Source of the DNA: Sipunculus nudus
Taxonomy: Eukaryota > Annelida > Sipuncula > Golfingiida > Sipunculidae
Length of the DNA stretch: 64,000 bases
Assembly (NCBI GenBank): GCA_026874595.1
Contig: CM049316.1
Location: 74,307,176-74,371,175 of the forward strand
Direction: 5' to 3'
How positions within the stretch are numbered: position 1 is the first letter of the stretch; each line of letters opens with the position of its first letter. The notes under the pieces are model-generated. The model saw only the letters and a program-made list of their open reading frames with translations, had not been told where the DNA came from and made no database searches. Positions 34,377-46,379 of this stretch are shown piece after piece. Position numbers and translations under genes: made by a program.

Positions 34377-37300
34377 ATACACATATTATTGTTTTTATTT
34401 GAATCATTGAAAAATTATGAAGAGTAAATTTATCACTAAATAACCACATGTATAGACAACAATAGGTTCTGAATATCCAGTAAACACATTTACGATGGAA
34501 TAGAATGTACTATTGACTTCGTTGTGGGGACTTAAATAACCACATGACCAATTCAATGTCCCTACATGTCATATATGACAATATAAATAATTACTCAGAT
34601 TAAATGAAAATTATGATAGAGGGATGTCTTAAAAGTTTCCTCAACTGATTAACCCCTTTTCACGCTTCGGTCTTTCTGGGAGATTTCCAGTTTTGACTAA
34701 AACCTAAACCGTTACACAAAGTAACTCGTGATGGGCATTGGCCTTTATTGTACAAATAATTTCATGGATTGAACAATTAAGTGAATTCATTCTCCAGGAT
34801 ATTCTGACAGATAACACCTATATAGTTCCTTGATTGATTCATTTTGCTGCTGAAAGAGACATGCAATATAAATATATTGCATCAGTTTACAAAAAAAAAA
34901 AACAAAAACAAAAAAATAAAAAAAAATAGAAAAAGTGGACAGCTTAATTTATTTTAATAACATTTCCGCAATAAACAGAACAAAATATAACTTCAATTTA
35001 TAATTTGTGTTCTTCGTTTTGTTCTCAACGAAATGGAAATAAATACTGTTGATTCACTGAAGTACGCCTACACGGTTTAAAAAAATTAAAAAAAAACACT
35101 CATCATGCCCCACACAATGCAAATCCAATATAATACTGTTTAAAAAGCAATTATGTGTCACCTTCTTAATTTAACGAGCTCTTTTCAAGCCCCGTCTCCA
35201 TCAAATATTCTCCATTATTACTTCAAATTTTCAATATTTTTATATTTTAAAAATATTCAGTTGTTGAAATGAGCTAATGCCCAAATATATGTCGTTATAA
35301 ATAGTTCATGTCAAAAGTTACTAACATTGCCATGCCCTTTTCAAGCTTCTCATTAATAATTAAATGTCATCTTCACTCAGACATAGTTTTTCAGACACAG
35401 ACAAAGAGGCGAGGAAGATCACATAACTTAAACATTACTCTGACATCCCGGATAAAGTCTCACCTGTCCGTGCCAAACACAAATATGTGAACGACGAACT
35501 ACAGGACACTCGTCTCCATTCAGTCCTGTTACGTGCCACCTGTAGGACGGAACAGTCACCAGAGCGCGTCTGGAATTCGTCATTGCTCCAGTCGGCCCAA
35601 AGCACATCTTCTGAAGCTTTAGAATTTAAGTACCATTAGATATTTAACAGATCTGCTTCCTATCGTATTAAGTCCATTGACCCTTATTTTAATGTTTAGT
35701 GATATTTCTACCTCAAGAACGTTATAAAGTTTTCCCCATAACGTAAACACTTCTTAACACTTTAAAGATTACTTCAGAAAGACATAATGATTACATAATC
35801 TTTTATTTTGTCGAAGGTGAAAAAGAGCAGCTCATTCTATATACTTTACTAAAGGTACCATTCCAGGTTCACACTCTTGCGTGTAAACCTGTATAATTAG
35901 ATTAATCTCTAAACAGTTATCTGTACTACGTTTCCGTTGAAAAATCAAATTCCGAACAGACTTGATAGATGTGATTTCTCACCGGAGAGACATTCTATTC
36001 ATTTTAATATAAAATGGATATATAAATTTACCTAGAATTTCTCAGAAAGGTATTGTTTCTAAAGCCAATGTCTCATTGACAGCCACAATAAATCAACTAG
36101 GTATATTTACCTCCATCCGGTAACTGTATTTGCCATTTTGATTTAATAAGTCCAATCAGATAGTCTTTATGTTGAAGTTCTCTCCTATTGACGTAATGAA
36201 GGTCCCGTGACTTTGCAAGAGACATCTTTCTTCCAGAGCAGAGTTTAACCGCTTCAAACCAAGACGCTTGTCTCCTTACCACACTGACACAAGATGTCTC
36301 ACCAGAGGAAGAGGTCATCTTTGTGCAGCCTTGTGGTGGACATTCTGTGCAATCTGTGCACAGATTACTTGATATTAACCCACCTTAGTATAATTTTCGA
36401 GTTCAAATCTATTCTCATTCAGAATTATTGGCTAAAGATTTATAATTCGCAGCTGATTAAATGTTTTGCTTTGAATTATAATATTAAAGTTTCGACAAGT
36501 AGATATTTAATTGATGGATATACGCAAAAGACAATACGCAAACCTATTCTGACACATATATAGCCGTCTGCTTTAACAAAGCAATCAATGGCATAAACAC
36601 GTCTGTTGTTTACAACTCCACATGTTCTCGTGTCAGAACTTTTCAGCGGAGGACCCCCCTCTGAAAGAATAAGAACTTTTGGAAGTTTTCTCGTAATATG
36701 TTTATATGGTTCTCCAAATCATGAAATTACGAAGTGCAAATAGCGTCATGTTGGTCTTGCTATCTGAAAGAAGGGAAAGTTGGGATTGAATTTACATGTA
36801 ACTCAGTTTTTGCTAATTAAGCCTTTTGCAGGCATATACCAATTTTACAGTATTAAAATATTTGATAGCCTTCAACTATTAATTGTAAAGTATATAAATA
36901 TTAAATATAATTTAGATTATTACTAAGGGTCTTAGGTTTTCAGAAAAACGTGAAATAAATATGTATGTAAAAAGCACACTATTTTGAAGGACCAAACGGC
37001 TGACCGTATATATCATTGCTTGTATGTAGAGATATATTTGATATAAAAACAGACCCCTACCGTAATGTGTACCATCAAACCATCGCCAGTTTGTGAAAGT
37101 AACTCGACTGATTCCGAGCCATGTTACGTTTATACCCCCCTCTATCATGGCTCTGACAAGATGGTCTTGGTCAGATTTTGACTTTGGAGCCGGCAGTGTT
37201 CTTCTTTGATTAACACAGACTTCCATGGCTGTGGATACATTATTAGCAAATAAATACTAATAGAAGATATTTTCTTATCGTACTGTGCTATGTGGGATCA

Positions 37301-37571
37301 TCATAAAGATCTATATCGCATATAGACATTTAGTAAATGGGTTTTCTTCCAATAAAATATGGGTTTACAATATAAATTAGATGACATCGTGCAGCCACAA
37401 TCTATAAAGCAGTAGTAAAGTTTGTTTTAAATTATATTCGGCTGAAACGGACATATTTTCATGTAGTATTTCACTGTACTTACCATCCTTGTAACTGTTT
37501 AGGTCAAGGACTACCAACTGTGCAATGTTAAGATAGAATATGAAAATGCCTATTACCATGTCGTTTCCCAT
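33502..37571 (-). CDS. Two-CTLD type I membrane receptor, paralogue A
   Basis: Seven exons: 37571-37484, 37228-37061, 36660-36544, 36353-36111, 35610-35464, 34281-34170 and 33814-33502. All have GT/AG borders; phases are 1,1,1,1,1,2. The product is 395 residues. Residues 1 to about 20 are a signal peptide (MGNDMVIGIFIFYLNIAQLV). Exons 2-3 form CTLD 1: the four canonical cysteines (EVCVN, RTCGV, AIDC, YIC) and WLGISRV are present, but the first beta strand is absent. Exons 4-5 form CTLD 2 (SWFEAVKLC, DYLIGL, LWADWSNDEF, RRVSC, TYLC). EPN/QPD and WND calcium-sugar motifs are missing, so classic lectin activity is unlikely. Exon 6 gives a transmembrane helix (about 264-286) and LRRNR stop-transfer. 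The roughly 104-residue tail has tyrosines 356 (EYINED), 362 (YAVP) and 387 (YIEM), in contexts that bind Grb2-, Crk- and PI3K-type SH2 domains. Role inferred: cell-surface recognition with tyrosine-phosphorylation signalling. I chose the ATG whose MGND context is shared with paralogue B. Confidence 0.88.
34302..34375. repeat. (TA)n microsatellite beside a 3' splice site
   Basis: About 37 TA units in intron 5 of gene A, starting about 20 nt upstream of the transmembrane-exon acceptor. The same place in gene B has only a short TATATACACACATATG. Confidence 0.95.
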
Positions 37572-37574
37572 AAC

Positions 37575-38230
37575 ACGTGTTATTTTGCCCGAAACCCAAC
37601 AGCTACTGTTAATGGTAACACCTGATGGAATCATAGGCAGGCCCTTTCCTCATTATGGTTATATATTCCGCAATGTTAAGGTTTTATTCATGAACTCGAC
37701 AATATAAGTAAATGTCAAATATACTCTAAACAGACTATAGGGTATGCGATACAGCCACGATAAACATGTTATAAATTTATAATACTGCATAGCAGTGTAT
37801 GTAATGTCCAGGAGAAGTCAAAGGTTATTGTATTTAAATGAAGATATAAGGCAATAACGATATAACCACAGTTGTTCAGTAATTATGTAGCAATCAGGTG
37901 GAGAAGTACGGGATACTGAACTGAAGAATAATCAAGAACTATTATATCTGAGAGATAAATTGTAACTGCTGTATGCTTGGAGTACGTACTTTAGACCTAA
38001 GGGTCTTATTTTATTAAAGAAAAATATGACATTTCCATGTATATCACAAACACACACAGTCTCTCCTAATTATCCAGACCTATCCATCTGTTTTCGGTGA
38101 CATCGCGAAATTCCGCATATACCTAAATGGCACGCATACGCGGAGGTACTTCTAGACATTTACTTCTACGTTAACCTTTATGATAACATTCAGTGACATG
38201 AGTAAAATAAATTGGTAGGTACTGAAAGAC
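37575..38230. repeat. Duplicated 5' flank of receptor gene A
   Basis: Matches about 62640-63240: GTTAAGGTTTTA...CATGAACTCGACAATAT, GGTTATTGTATTTAAAT, ATATCACAAACACAC. It probably contains the promoter, but no clear TATA box is visible. Confidence 0.75.
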
Positions 38231-38601
38231 ACACGCAAACTTTAGCCGATTGCGAGGACAAAAAAGTGTGAACACTTTGTCATGCAACTTTAAAAGAAGG
38301 AACCTTTTAATACATACATTTCAAACATATCCTTCATGAAAGGTACATAGACATTATCTGATAGGAAATGAACTAATGTGTATATAGTATAACAATTAAT
38401 GTTTTACAACATTCTACGATTAGGTCACAGAAATTTGACTATTTTTATGACCTCAAGTTGATTAGTTTCTCGTTTGCTGCATATATTAATAAACGTGTCC
38501 CTGGATCACAGACATCACTGTGGCATCAGTTAATTCAACGGAGAGTAGATCCACTGGATCACAGTCAATTTACTCTGTATCTTCAGTCGTTTCTACAGGC
38601 A

Positions 38602-38677
38602 TTAGGGGCAGTGTGCCTGGCGAATACGTTAATTGGACACTACAGTGAAGCGCCTCATCGACCTTTGCAAACAAAAT
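38602..38677 (+). repeat. 76-bp repeat, left arm of inverted pair
   Basis: Identical, except for three mismatches, to the reverse complement of 39413-39488. Both copies lie in open frames reading LGAVCLANTLIGHYS. I do not recognise that sequence. Confidence 0.9.
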
Positions 38678-39412
38678 CCATAACTATTGCAGAGGCGACA
38701 CGTAGTTCCTCTGGAAGGGATAACAGAAAGGCTCGAAGAGGTTATTGTCTGCAAGTGCAAGAATCTTGAAGGGTCCATGGTGTATCGCCCTAGGCAGAAC
38801 AAATTAAATGGCTAGTTGTTTCTTTGCCAGAACCAGAAAAACTTGGAAAATATAATTTATTATTAGGAATGGGAGACCTTCAGACTTACGTATCCAGAGG
38901 ATATGGAAGGAAACTATGTGACATCAATGATATGCAGAAGGTCGAAGTTGAACAACCTTATCCGATGATAGAGCATTCTGTAGTGCACTTTACCATTATC
39001 AATTTTGTAGCTTTGAGGCAAGAAAATATTGTCCGAGCATGCACTATCTTATGGCCTTATATTTTACTACTTTGTCAAAGAACTGTTTTTAACATTCTCT
39101 TCAGACAATTGCTGTCTCAGAGAACAGATAGATTCTGGTTCAGGTACTAATTGTTATCTAATCAGAAAAATGTTGAATGAAAACTAATGCGGTTGAAAAT
39201 TTTAAATGCCTAGGTGATCAAAAGAAATGTTACTTTAACCAACGCCTGTTGGCTCATTTGAATGAGAATAATAAATAATTTAATGAGCAATGAACACTAT
39301 ACGGTAAACTTTCAACTGATATCCTCTGAATTTCTAGAACAACTTCCAAACTGTTGGAAAGAGGAGAGTTTATGTTCAGATCATATATTTTTTTCTGGAA
39401 GTTGATCTAGAA

Positions 39413-39488
39413 ATTTTGTTTCCAAAGGTCGATGAGGCGCTTTACTGTAGTGTCCAATTAACGTATTGGCCAGGCACACTGCCCCTAA
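39413..39488 (-). repeat. 76-bp repeat, right arm of inverted pair
   Basis: Inverted copy of 38602-38677. It lies at the end of a minus-strand frame (39623-39381) that includes VVDGPKVLPRSFSYLVKF and is of unknown kind. With its partner it may mark an old transposon or a rearrangement. Confidence 0.9.
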
Positions 39489-39489
39489 G

Positions 39490-41399
39490 TTCTCTTTCGC
39501 TTCTTTTAGCAGAACAACCATATGGGCAACGTTCTTAAATTTTACAAGGTATGAGAAACTTCTCGGCAAGACTTTTGGTCCATCGACTACTTCAATAAGC
39601 TTACCTGTAAGCTGCCTTTCCAATTTCGTGTGAACCTCCGTATTACCAGGGGTTGCCCAATGTTCGATGAATCTGTTCTATTTAGTTTTCGTACAGTTAC
39701 GTCCTTTTCCTAGGCTAAAGAGTGTACAAAGATGTTCTGAGCTGAGTGACAGGATCTCCTCCATATTTCTGAGCCTGTTTACCTATACAGTGTCTTGGAT
39801 ACATAGATATTTATTACTTTTTATGACATTTTCGGTGGATGGACGGACCGTTGAAGCACTTGCCAGTGTAGATTGACTTCTTTTTAGACAGACTAATCCC
39901 CAAGCTCTCAATCCTCAATGTCCGAGTCTTTATTCACCTTAAAAATTGAACCACCGATTTGCCTCTTAATTTTATCCAGCATTTTCCCTGAATAGCTTCA
40001 GGTATGAATGATCTAACATTTTCGCCCTTTAGCAAAAGGGTATAGAAAATAAGTGGCCGTCAAAAGGGGAACACTCATATCATTTTCCCTTATAGAGAGA
40101 TTTAATTCACAATGTCTGATGAAACTCATAAGAATTTTATTCAGTAGGACGAAATCGATAATTTTTATCATTTCATTTTGTGATAAAAAAGGGCTAATTC
40201 CAATCTGTAAAATATAACTTATCAACAAACCTGTATTAAAAGGAACTCAAATATCAATGATTTGTTGGTTTAAACTGATGATACATATGAGGTACAGATT
40301 CCAAGCAGTCCTGAACACGGACAAACGCGAGAAAATTAAACAATTAGTACAGATTTAACAGGTTTAATTCAAAATTAAATTTTATTTAGAAAGAATTTGC
40401 TGATCAATCGGGAGAGGAAACTAGCGCAACCTAGAAGCCTTTGAAGTTAACTGTCAATAGAAGGTGATGAAGCTGAATGTCTCTGGATGCTTTATCACTA
40501 ATCAAAGAAGCCGGTAATTGACAGGTGTAGCGTTCTCACGAACCCGTCTCTTTTAGAAAAAAAGTCGTCCATCTGATAAACAAACTGCGACGTTTATGTG
40601 GTTTATGAAAATTTATGACATACATATGGGTACATGTATTCGATAAAATTAGATTGAGGAGGCTTTGTACAGAGAGTCGCTGGTTGTGTCAGTCGTGCTT
40701 TTAAAAGTGTCGAACAGAGTCGTGCCAGACAGATACAGACACACATGAAAATAACTTCACGTGTTCCCTCTTGTTTGATATAGCTTTATGAACAGCCCAG
40801 TTCCCTTTGGGTAATAATTTCATACTTATTTTTTACTGGGTGTGATACCTGTGTTTGCACGTTTACTTCTGGTCGGTGTGGACGGTATTAAGAGATTACC
40901 TTTGTCCACAAATCCGAATAACATTTATTTGTATTCAAATAATTTCAATTTTATATTTATCAGTAAAGCTGTATATACCTATCAGTATAGCCGTATAATT
41001 CCATCACAATACTTTATTTTAGGGTTATTACTATTCCTAATATCAGGTTAATTCTATTTACGTCTGTTATTTCTTAGTATTTCTTTCTAAAATATCAACA
41101 GAGTATCGTATGTTGTACGTTTTATGCTTATGGGATTATAATTATGCAATGCAGGTCGTCTAACAAACGAAATAATTATTTTATAGTATATTACAGTATG
41201 CTTGAATTCATTTAATCCATACACGGTAAAATTATTGAACCAGAAAGAATTCACAGAAACGTTGATATCGAGTTATTGCTGTCTGATTCTGCTATTAGAT
41301 CATCTGTTTACGGGTATGCAGAAAACCGGATTAAGGATATGCTGCGAGCTATTGCGCGAGCTGTATAAAACGCACCGTTCACTATCGGTTAATGATGGT
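39490..41399. other. No gene seen
   Basis: AT-rich. Frames up to 71 codons without recognisable domains. Confidence 0.45.
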
Positions 41400-42102
41400 T
41401 CTTAGAAATGTTAGTCAGGAATGCATTTTCTCCGGTTGTTTCAATGGTAACCAAGTCTCCTCCTTGGTTCCTACAGTAACTCCTCGCCGCGTGGCAGGTC
41501 CGTAAAACCAGGTCAAACAAATAACAAGAACCACACTCTCCAGGTCTCTCAGCGTAGAAAAAAGGCATCCTTTGCACATTTTGAAACACAGTAAGAAGTA
41601 ATTTACAACTCCTTCAAATAACGTATGAAATGAAAAATCAGTAATATACAATATCACATATGAAACATTACTTATATGAAGCTTTTTATTGATATTCTCA
41701 ATTATAACAAAGTATTTGAAATAATCAAACACGTTTGTCTGATGATGCCAAAAACAAAACTCATGTAACAATGTAAAATTCACCTGATTCAGTCCTCAAT
41801 GTTTCAATCTTCTTTAGAAGAAGCTTATTTTGGTCGTAGATACGGGTCATTGTATTCAATATTACCGCTGTGTTGTTCACCATTACATGGTAATACTTTC
41901 GTATCTCTGTTTGATAAACGACAGGGGAGTTGCTTTGTGAAGACACTACTTGGTTCAGTGTCTGGACAATGAAGGTCATGTTCACACGACTCGCACCCCT
42001 TTGAATTCCGTCAGCTTCACTGACAGCAGCTCCAATGGTGCTGACAGTCAGACCTTGTAAAACAAGACACAGCATCACTACGAGACCAAAGTATCCACCC
42101 AT
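41400..42102 (-). pseudogene. Truncated CTLD gene: signal peptide, stalk, half CTLD
   Basis: Exon 1, 42102-41784, is 319 nt and ends in phase 1 at CAG/GTGAAT. It encodes a signal peptide (MGGYFGLVVMLCLVLQGL) and a stalk of about 75 residues with two N-glycosylation sequons (NMT, NNT) and a helical end, NKLLLKKIETL. Exon 2 probably starts at about 41537; this acceptor keeps phase 1. It encodes a CTLD start: CGSCYLF, AARSYCRNQGGDLVTIET, ENAFL. It then runs into a stop at about 41391 with no usable donor, so the second half of the CTLD is missing. Downstream sequence is unrelated until gene A. This is a broken gene or one end of a rearranged gene. The CTLD sequence is not a close match to those of A and B, so it is another subfamily. 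Confidence 0.7.
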
Positions 42103-42109
42103 GACGGCT

Positions 42110-43739
42110 ATGCTGTTTTTGCAAGATGTATGTGTAGAGTTTCCAGTAGTACGTGCTCGTTATACAGATTGCCCACCCTTACTACAGGCAGATAAAGCAG
42201 TGTTTCGCATAGTTAGGAGCGTTATCCGTTACTGGAAGTTATAACCAGGAGGGGTGTCAAGTTTTTCCATTTAAAAGTGGATGGCACATTAATCTGACGA
42301 TTAGTCAGACATCACAACGTATATACATATTAATTAAGGATGTGGTTGAAACAAAAAAAAAATAATGTAAGATTTAAATGTGATCGTTTCACATAACTTT
42401 CGCAGCAGATATGAGAAGACAATAAAACATTATAATCAGGGATTAGCAGCATAATTTGCATGACACACGTTACATGCTATGAATACCAGTATATACAATG
42501 TGAGAATGACGGTAACATGGTTTGTGTTAGACACATCAATTGCCTAAAGTTTAATGTCAAACCTGCACGATCTGTCCTCAAAAAATAATGGGCCAAGATC
42601 CTTGTCAGTAGTTTATCAATATATGCTTCAACAACAGTAGGGATTGGGAACAGTTTGGTTTGAGTAACTATGAAAGATAATAAAAACATTTAATGTAAAG
42701 TTATATGACTGCGGTTGTGCTTCACGCTTGTTCAGTTGCCCAAGCTAATGTCAGGTTAACCCGTGCAGCAGTACTTTAGTGGTGCTATACGTTAAGCGCT
42801 GTCTCGTGTGCTCATGATAAGTAGATCATAAGTTTAATCATATGATTAAGCTTATATTTTACAAGGTACAAGATCACTCTCTTCTCTTCCTAATCATTTG
42901 TTGCAGCTAGCCGTCACTATCGTGCTAACGTGCTCATTATTTGGATACACAACATATAGTTAGGTAGAAACGCTACACATTTTTTGTTCAAACATACACT
43001 ATATATAGTACATGCTGTGTACCGAAAACCTGCATCCACGTTTATTCATCGTTCACTTAACACATTTTCTAGCGTCATTTATCTTTTGTTATTGACGTTC
43101 AGCCACTTCAGGTATTGTGTGAGTTCCCTCTTGCTTTACGAATAATAATAATCATAAGCAAGTACACACTGCCATTTCATTTATACAATTATCACATTCT
43201 TTTGTGTGTTGTATGTGTTTATGCGTTTGTTCATTTACATTACTCACCAAAATCGGAATCTCATGACATTTTTATTGCATTTTAGGAATGGGCCCATCAC
43301 GACTCTTTGTTCTGGATCCAGCGATCAACTCGGATGCAGGAACGTCTTCAAGGAATATTGAGAAATGTACAGTCACTTGTTCACAAATAAAACCCATAAT
43401 ATGGGCCAAATAGGTGAATCCAAATACGGGTCGGGGGCATCCAACAAAAGACACCCACACATGGCGGAAACTTGCATCAAGTAGAATGCAGATGTCTAGT
43501 GTTTATTATGCTCTTGTTGCTAACCCCTTATTGTGACAAGCCGTCCTTTCAAACTTGAGCTTGAATTCAATCTGCACATTTATACGTCAAAAAAGGAAGA
43601 GGTGGTTGTTCTGTGTTTTTTTGGGGAGGAACTGTTAAAAGACTCCTTTTAACAAATAGTGTATGGTAATATTTATAAGCACAATATGACAACATATCTG
43701 TGATCATCATTACATCTACCTCTTACAGTCTTCATGTTT
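42110..43739. other. No gene seen
   Basis: Upstream of the truncated CTLD gene. A weak TATA-like TGTATAAC (minus strand, near 42165-42158) is about 60 nt before its ATG. The rest shows nothing gene-like. Confidence 0.4.
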
Positions 43740-44446
43740 ATTTTATTGCTTGCCGGAATCAATGTCTGTCTGTTCCTCTGTTGTTGTCAATTTTTTCAAC
43801 GGCCTTGATATTCTGTCTGATATTTTGTACACTACAGACCACAATTTTGCACCAATCACCTTGAAACCTACAGAGATGACGAAAAACCAAAATTCTAGCT
43901 ATCCAATTGTTTTGGTCAATGTAGGTGAAAGGTTAAGGTCAAAATCATTGAAAAACCTTGAAACGTTATTTTCCTTATAACTTGTTTGTGAGTTTGTCTG
44001 TCCCCACTCTACAGGTAGTATTTCTGCACTGATCGTTTTAAAACTTACAGATCTGAAAGAAAACTGAATCTCCTGGAAGCCTTTTGTTTTTAGTTAAAAT
44101 AAGTCAATGGTCACGGTCAAGGTCATCAAAAGTACACTAAACGGTTTTTTATTCATATCTTTCTTCATATCATAACTATAAGTCGTATCTCCTTAAACTA
44201 TAACTCATGTTATTTGTCATCATATTGCCTTTCTTCTGGTGGGTTCAAGACTCAAATTTGCCGTTTCCATGGTATCGCATTTTTGGGGGATAGTGATGAT
44301 ATTTGAAAATCAATGGACTAATTGTTACTTTGAACGCTAGAGAGGTCTAGTTTGTTTGCATTAGGTAGGATTTAATTAGTACTATATGATTTTATTAGAA
44401 GTCCCGCAATATCTTGTATAATATCTCTGTTTAAATGTTTTTATAC

Positions 44447-44462
44447 GGCCGCTAGGGGGCGC
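44447..44462 (+). promoter_or_regulatory. CTCF-like motif 1
   Basis: GGCCGCTAGGGGGCGC closely resembles the bilaterian CTCF core (CCAssAGGGGGCGC type). It lies in the 320-bp tandem repeat. Binding is not shown. Confidence 0.4.
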
Positions 44463-44776
44463 AAGATGCGAACCTCCTTAACATAAAATGTTTTGGCCAT
44501 ATCTCCAAAACTATAAACCTCAATTACATAAACTTCAGCTTATTTTCTTCCTCTTAGTCTTCTCTATAATCTGGTGTAGTCATCATGTCACAATCATGTG
44601 TCACTTTGTCAGTGTGTCTGTCTGTTTTTCAGTTGTCCTCAAATTCGCTTGCTTGCAGTTCTTGTGTTTCACATATAGTATTCTACCGGCCACAGTTTTG
44701 TCGGAATCCTTTTGAAACTATTACATATTATGTCTTACATTAATATCTCGAAAAGAACTTCTCGTTCTCCGGATAT

Positions 44777-44792
44777 GGCCGCTGGGGGGCGC
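44777..44792 (+). promoter_or_regulatory. CTCF-like motif 2
   Basis: GGCCGCTGGGGGGCGC occurs one repeat unit (330 bp) after motif 1 in the same orientation. The third unit has lost the motif (near 45105). Confidence 0.4.
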
Positions 44793-45661
44793 TCCACTTG
44801 AACATCCCAAACCTACCATATTCTAGCTATTTCTCCAAAACTATGAATCTAAATTACATAAACTCTAGCTTATTTTCTTTTTAATCTTCTCCATAACCTG
44901 GTTAAGTCATCTGGTGTCCATCTTGTTTCAATTCGTCATTTTGTCTATCTGTTGTCAGTTATCCTCAAATTCCTCTGCTTTCTGCTTCTTGCATCTCACA
45001 TATAGCAATCCACTAGCCAGATATTTGGAGGAATCCTTTCGAAACTGAGACATCTCATGTCATACACTAATATCACGAAACGCATTTGTCGTCTTCAGGA
45101 TATGTCCGCTATACAGTATTGCAGTTGAACCTCCGAATTTATCATTATTTGGCCATATCTCCAAAACTATAAACCCCAATAACATAAATTATAACTTATT
45201 ATCTTCCTCTTCTTCTTACCAGGTAAAGTTACCTGATGTCAGTCTTGTCTCACATTGTCAGTATGTCTGTCTGTTCGTCTTTTGTTGTCAGCTTTGTCTG
45301 CTTGCCTGTTCTTTTGTCTTATGTCATTCTACGTGCTACAACTTCTCAGCAATCGCCCTAAGAGTCATTCCTTTGATAGATGACCAACAATATGTTGTGT
45401 CTGTACGTCTGTCTATCATTTCAATTTCCGGCAAGCGTTCGACCTATGGTCGTCTAGTTTTTAATTTTGATGCATTTTTTTATTTTTATTTTGCAAACTG
45501 ATGGTTTACAGTCTGATTAGGTTATCTTTATTCAGCCTAGGATCCATTTGTATATGTACATTTTTATTGTTTATCTCCTCATTGATTCCTTGGAGAGAAA
45601 TGTACCATTGTTTTCCAAGGATACAGTGCACGGAGTTACAACACAATGGAAGTTTATATAA

Positions 45662-45663
<2 letters not shown>

Positions 45664-45704
<41 letters not shown>
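45664..45704. repeat. (TA)n microsatellite
   Basis: About 20 TA units. Confidence 0.95.
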
Positions 45705-45708
<4 letters not shown>

Positions 45709-46051
45709 GATAACAGACTATACGTTTTGTGAAAGTATGCAAAAAAAGCCTTGAAAATACAAAATTATCACAGGTCTGAAATTGTGAAATCCGAGCTACG
45801 ATGTTTTATACTCTTAGTAGCCAGGGATCCCCCTCCAGAAAAGCCAAACTCTGGGGAACGAGGGGAGTTAGGGGACGGCGCCTCAAAATCCCATTAGATT
45901 TAAAGAAACTGAGGAGCAGAATATTAAACGCATAATCAAACGCATCAGTTAAAAATCTTCGAATTGGGGAACAACATGCTTTCCTCTATGTGTTCTAGTT
46001 TTTCGTATGACTTGCCTAGCTCTGTAAAACGAATATCATTCACCATTAATC

Positions 46052-46064
46052 ACCCCCCCCCCCC
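46052..46064. repeat. Poly(C) run
   Basis: Run of 13 or so C bases. Similar runs are at 58609-58626 and 58711-58724. Confidence 0.9.
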
Positions 46065-46286
46065 CTTGGGAAAATGGGAGGGTATTTACAACCAATCGTC
46101 TATATTGACCCCCAATTGCTTTGACATATGTCTCAAACGCACAAGCGAAAGGGGCACTGTTGGCGACCATTGATTAATATTTTAATTATAGAGCCAAATG
46201 TAAAACACGAACAATACAAATGAAACGTTTCTTAAATTCGATTACTGACTGTTGAATTTTCTTTTAAAATAACTATGACTAGGCTT

Positions 46287-46288
<2 letters not shown>

Positions 46289-46365
<77 letters not shown>

Positions 46366-46375
46366 GTATATATAT
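46289..46375. repeat. (TA)n microsatellite
   Basis: Two TA runs joined by TTTA, with one CG interruption near the end. Confidence 0.95.
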
Positions 46376-46379
46376 AACC

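Larger units (their letters stand above)
43740..45430. repeat. Diverged tandem repeat, unit about 320 bp
   Basis: A landmark TCTCCAAAACTAT(A/G)AA...ATAACATAAA-like phrase recurs at about 44500, 44830 and 45158, with a weaker copy near 44190 (spacing 310-330 bp). Units also share GTGTGTCTGTCTGTTTTTCA-like text, CTCAAATTC...CTTGC, CACATATAG and TTGAAACT. The outermost parts are more diverged. No coding potential. Confidence 0.75.

Noticed and set aside
34166-34449. Frames of repeated Y-I residues
   Set aside because: Translations of a TA microsatellite. Only the part downstream of the acceptor at 34281 is coding (transmembrane exon of gene A).
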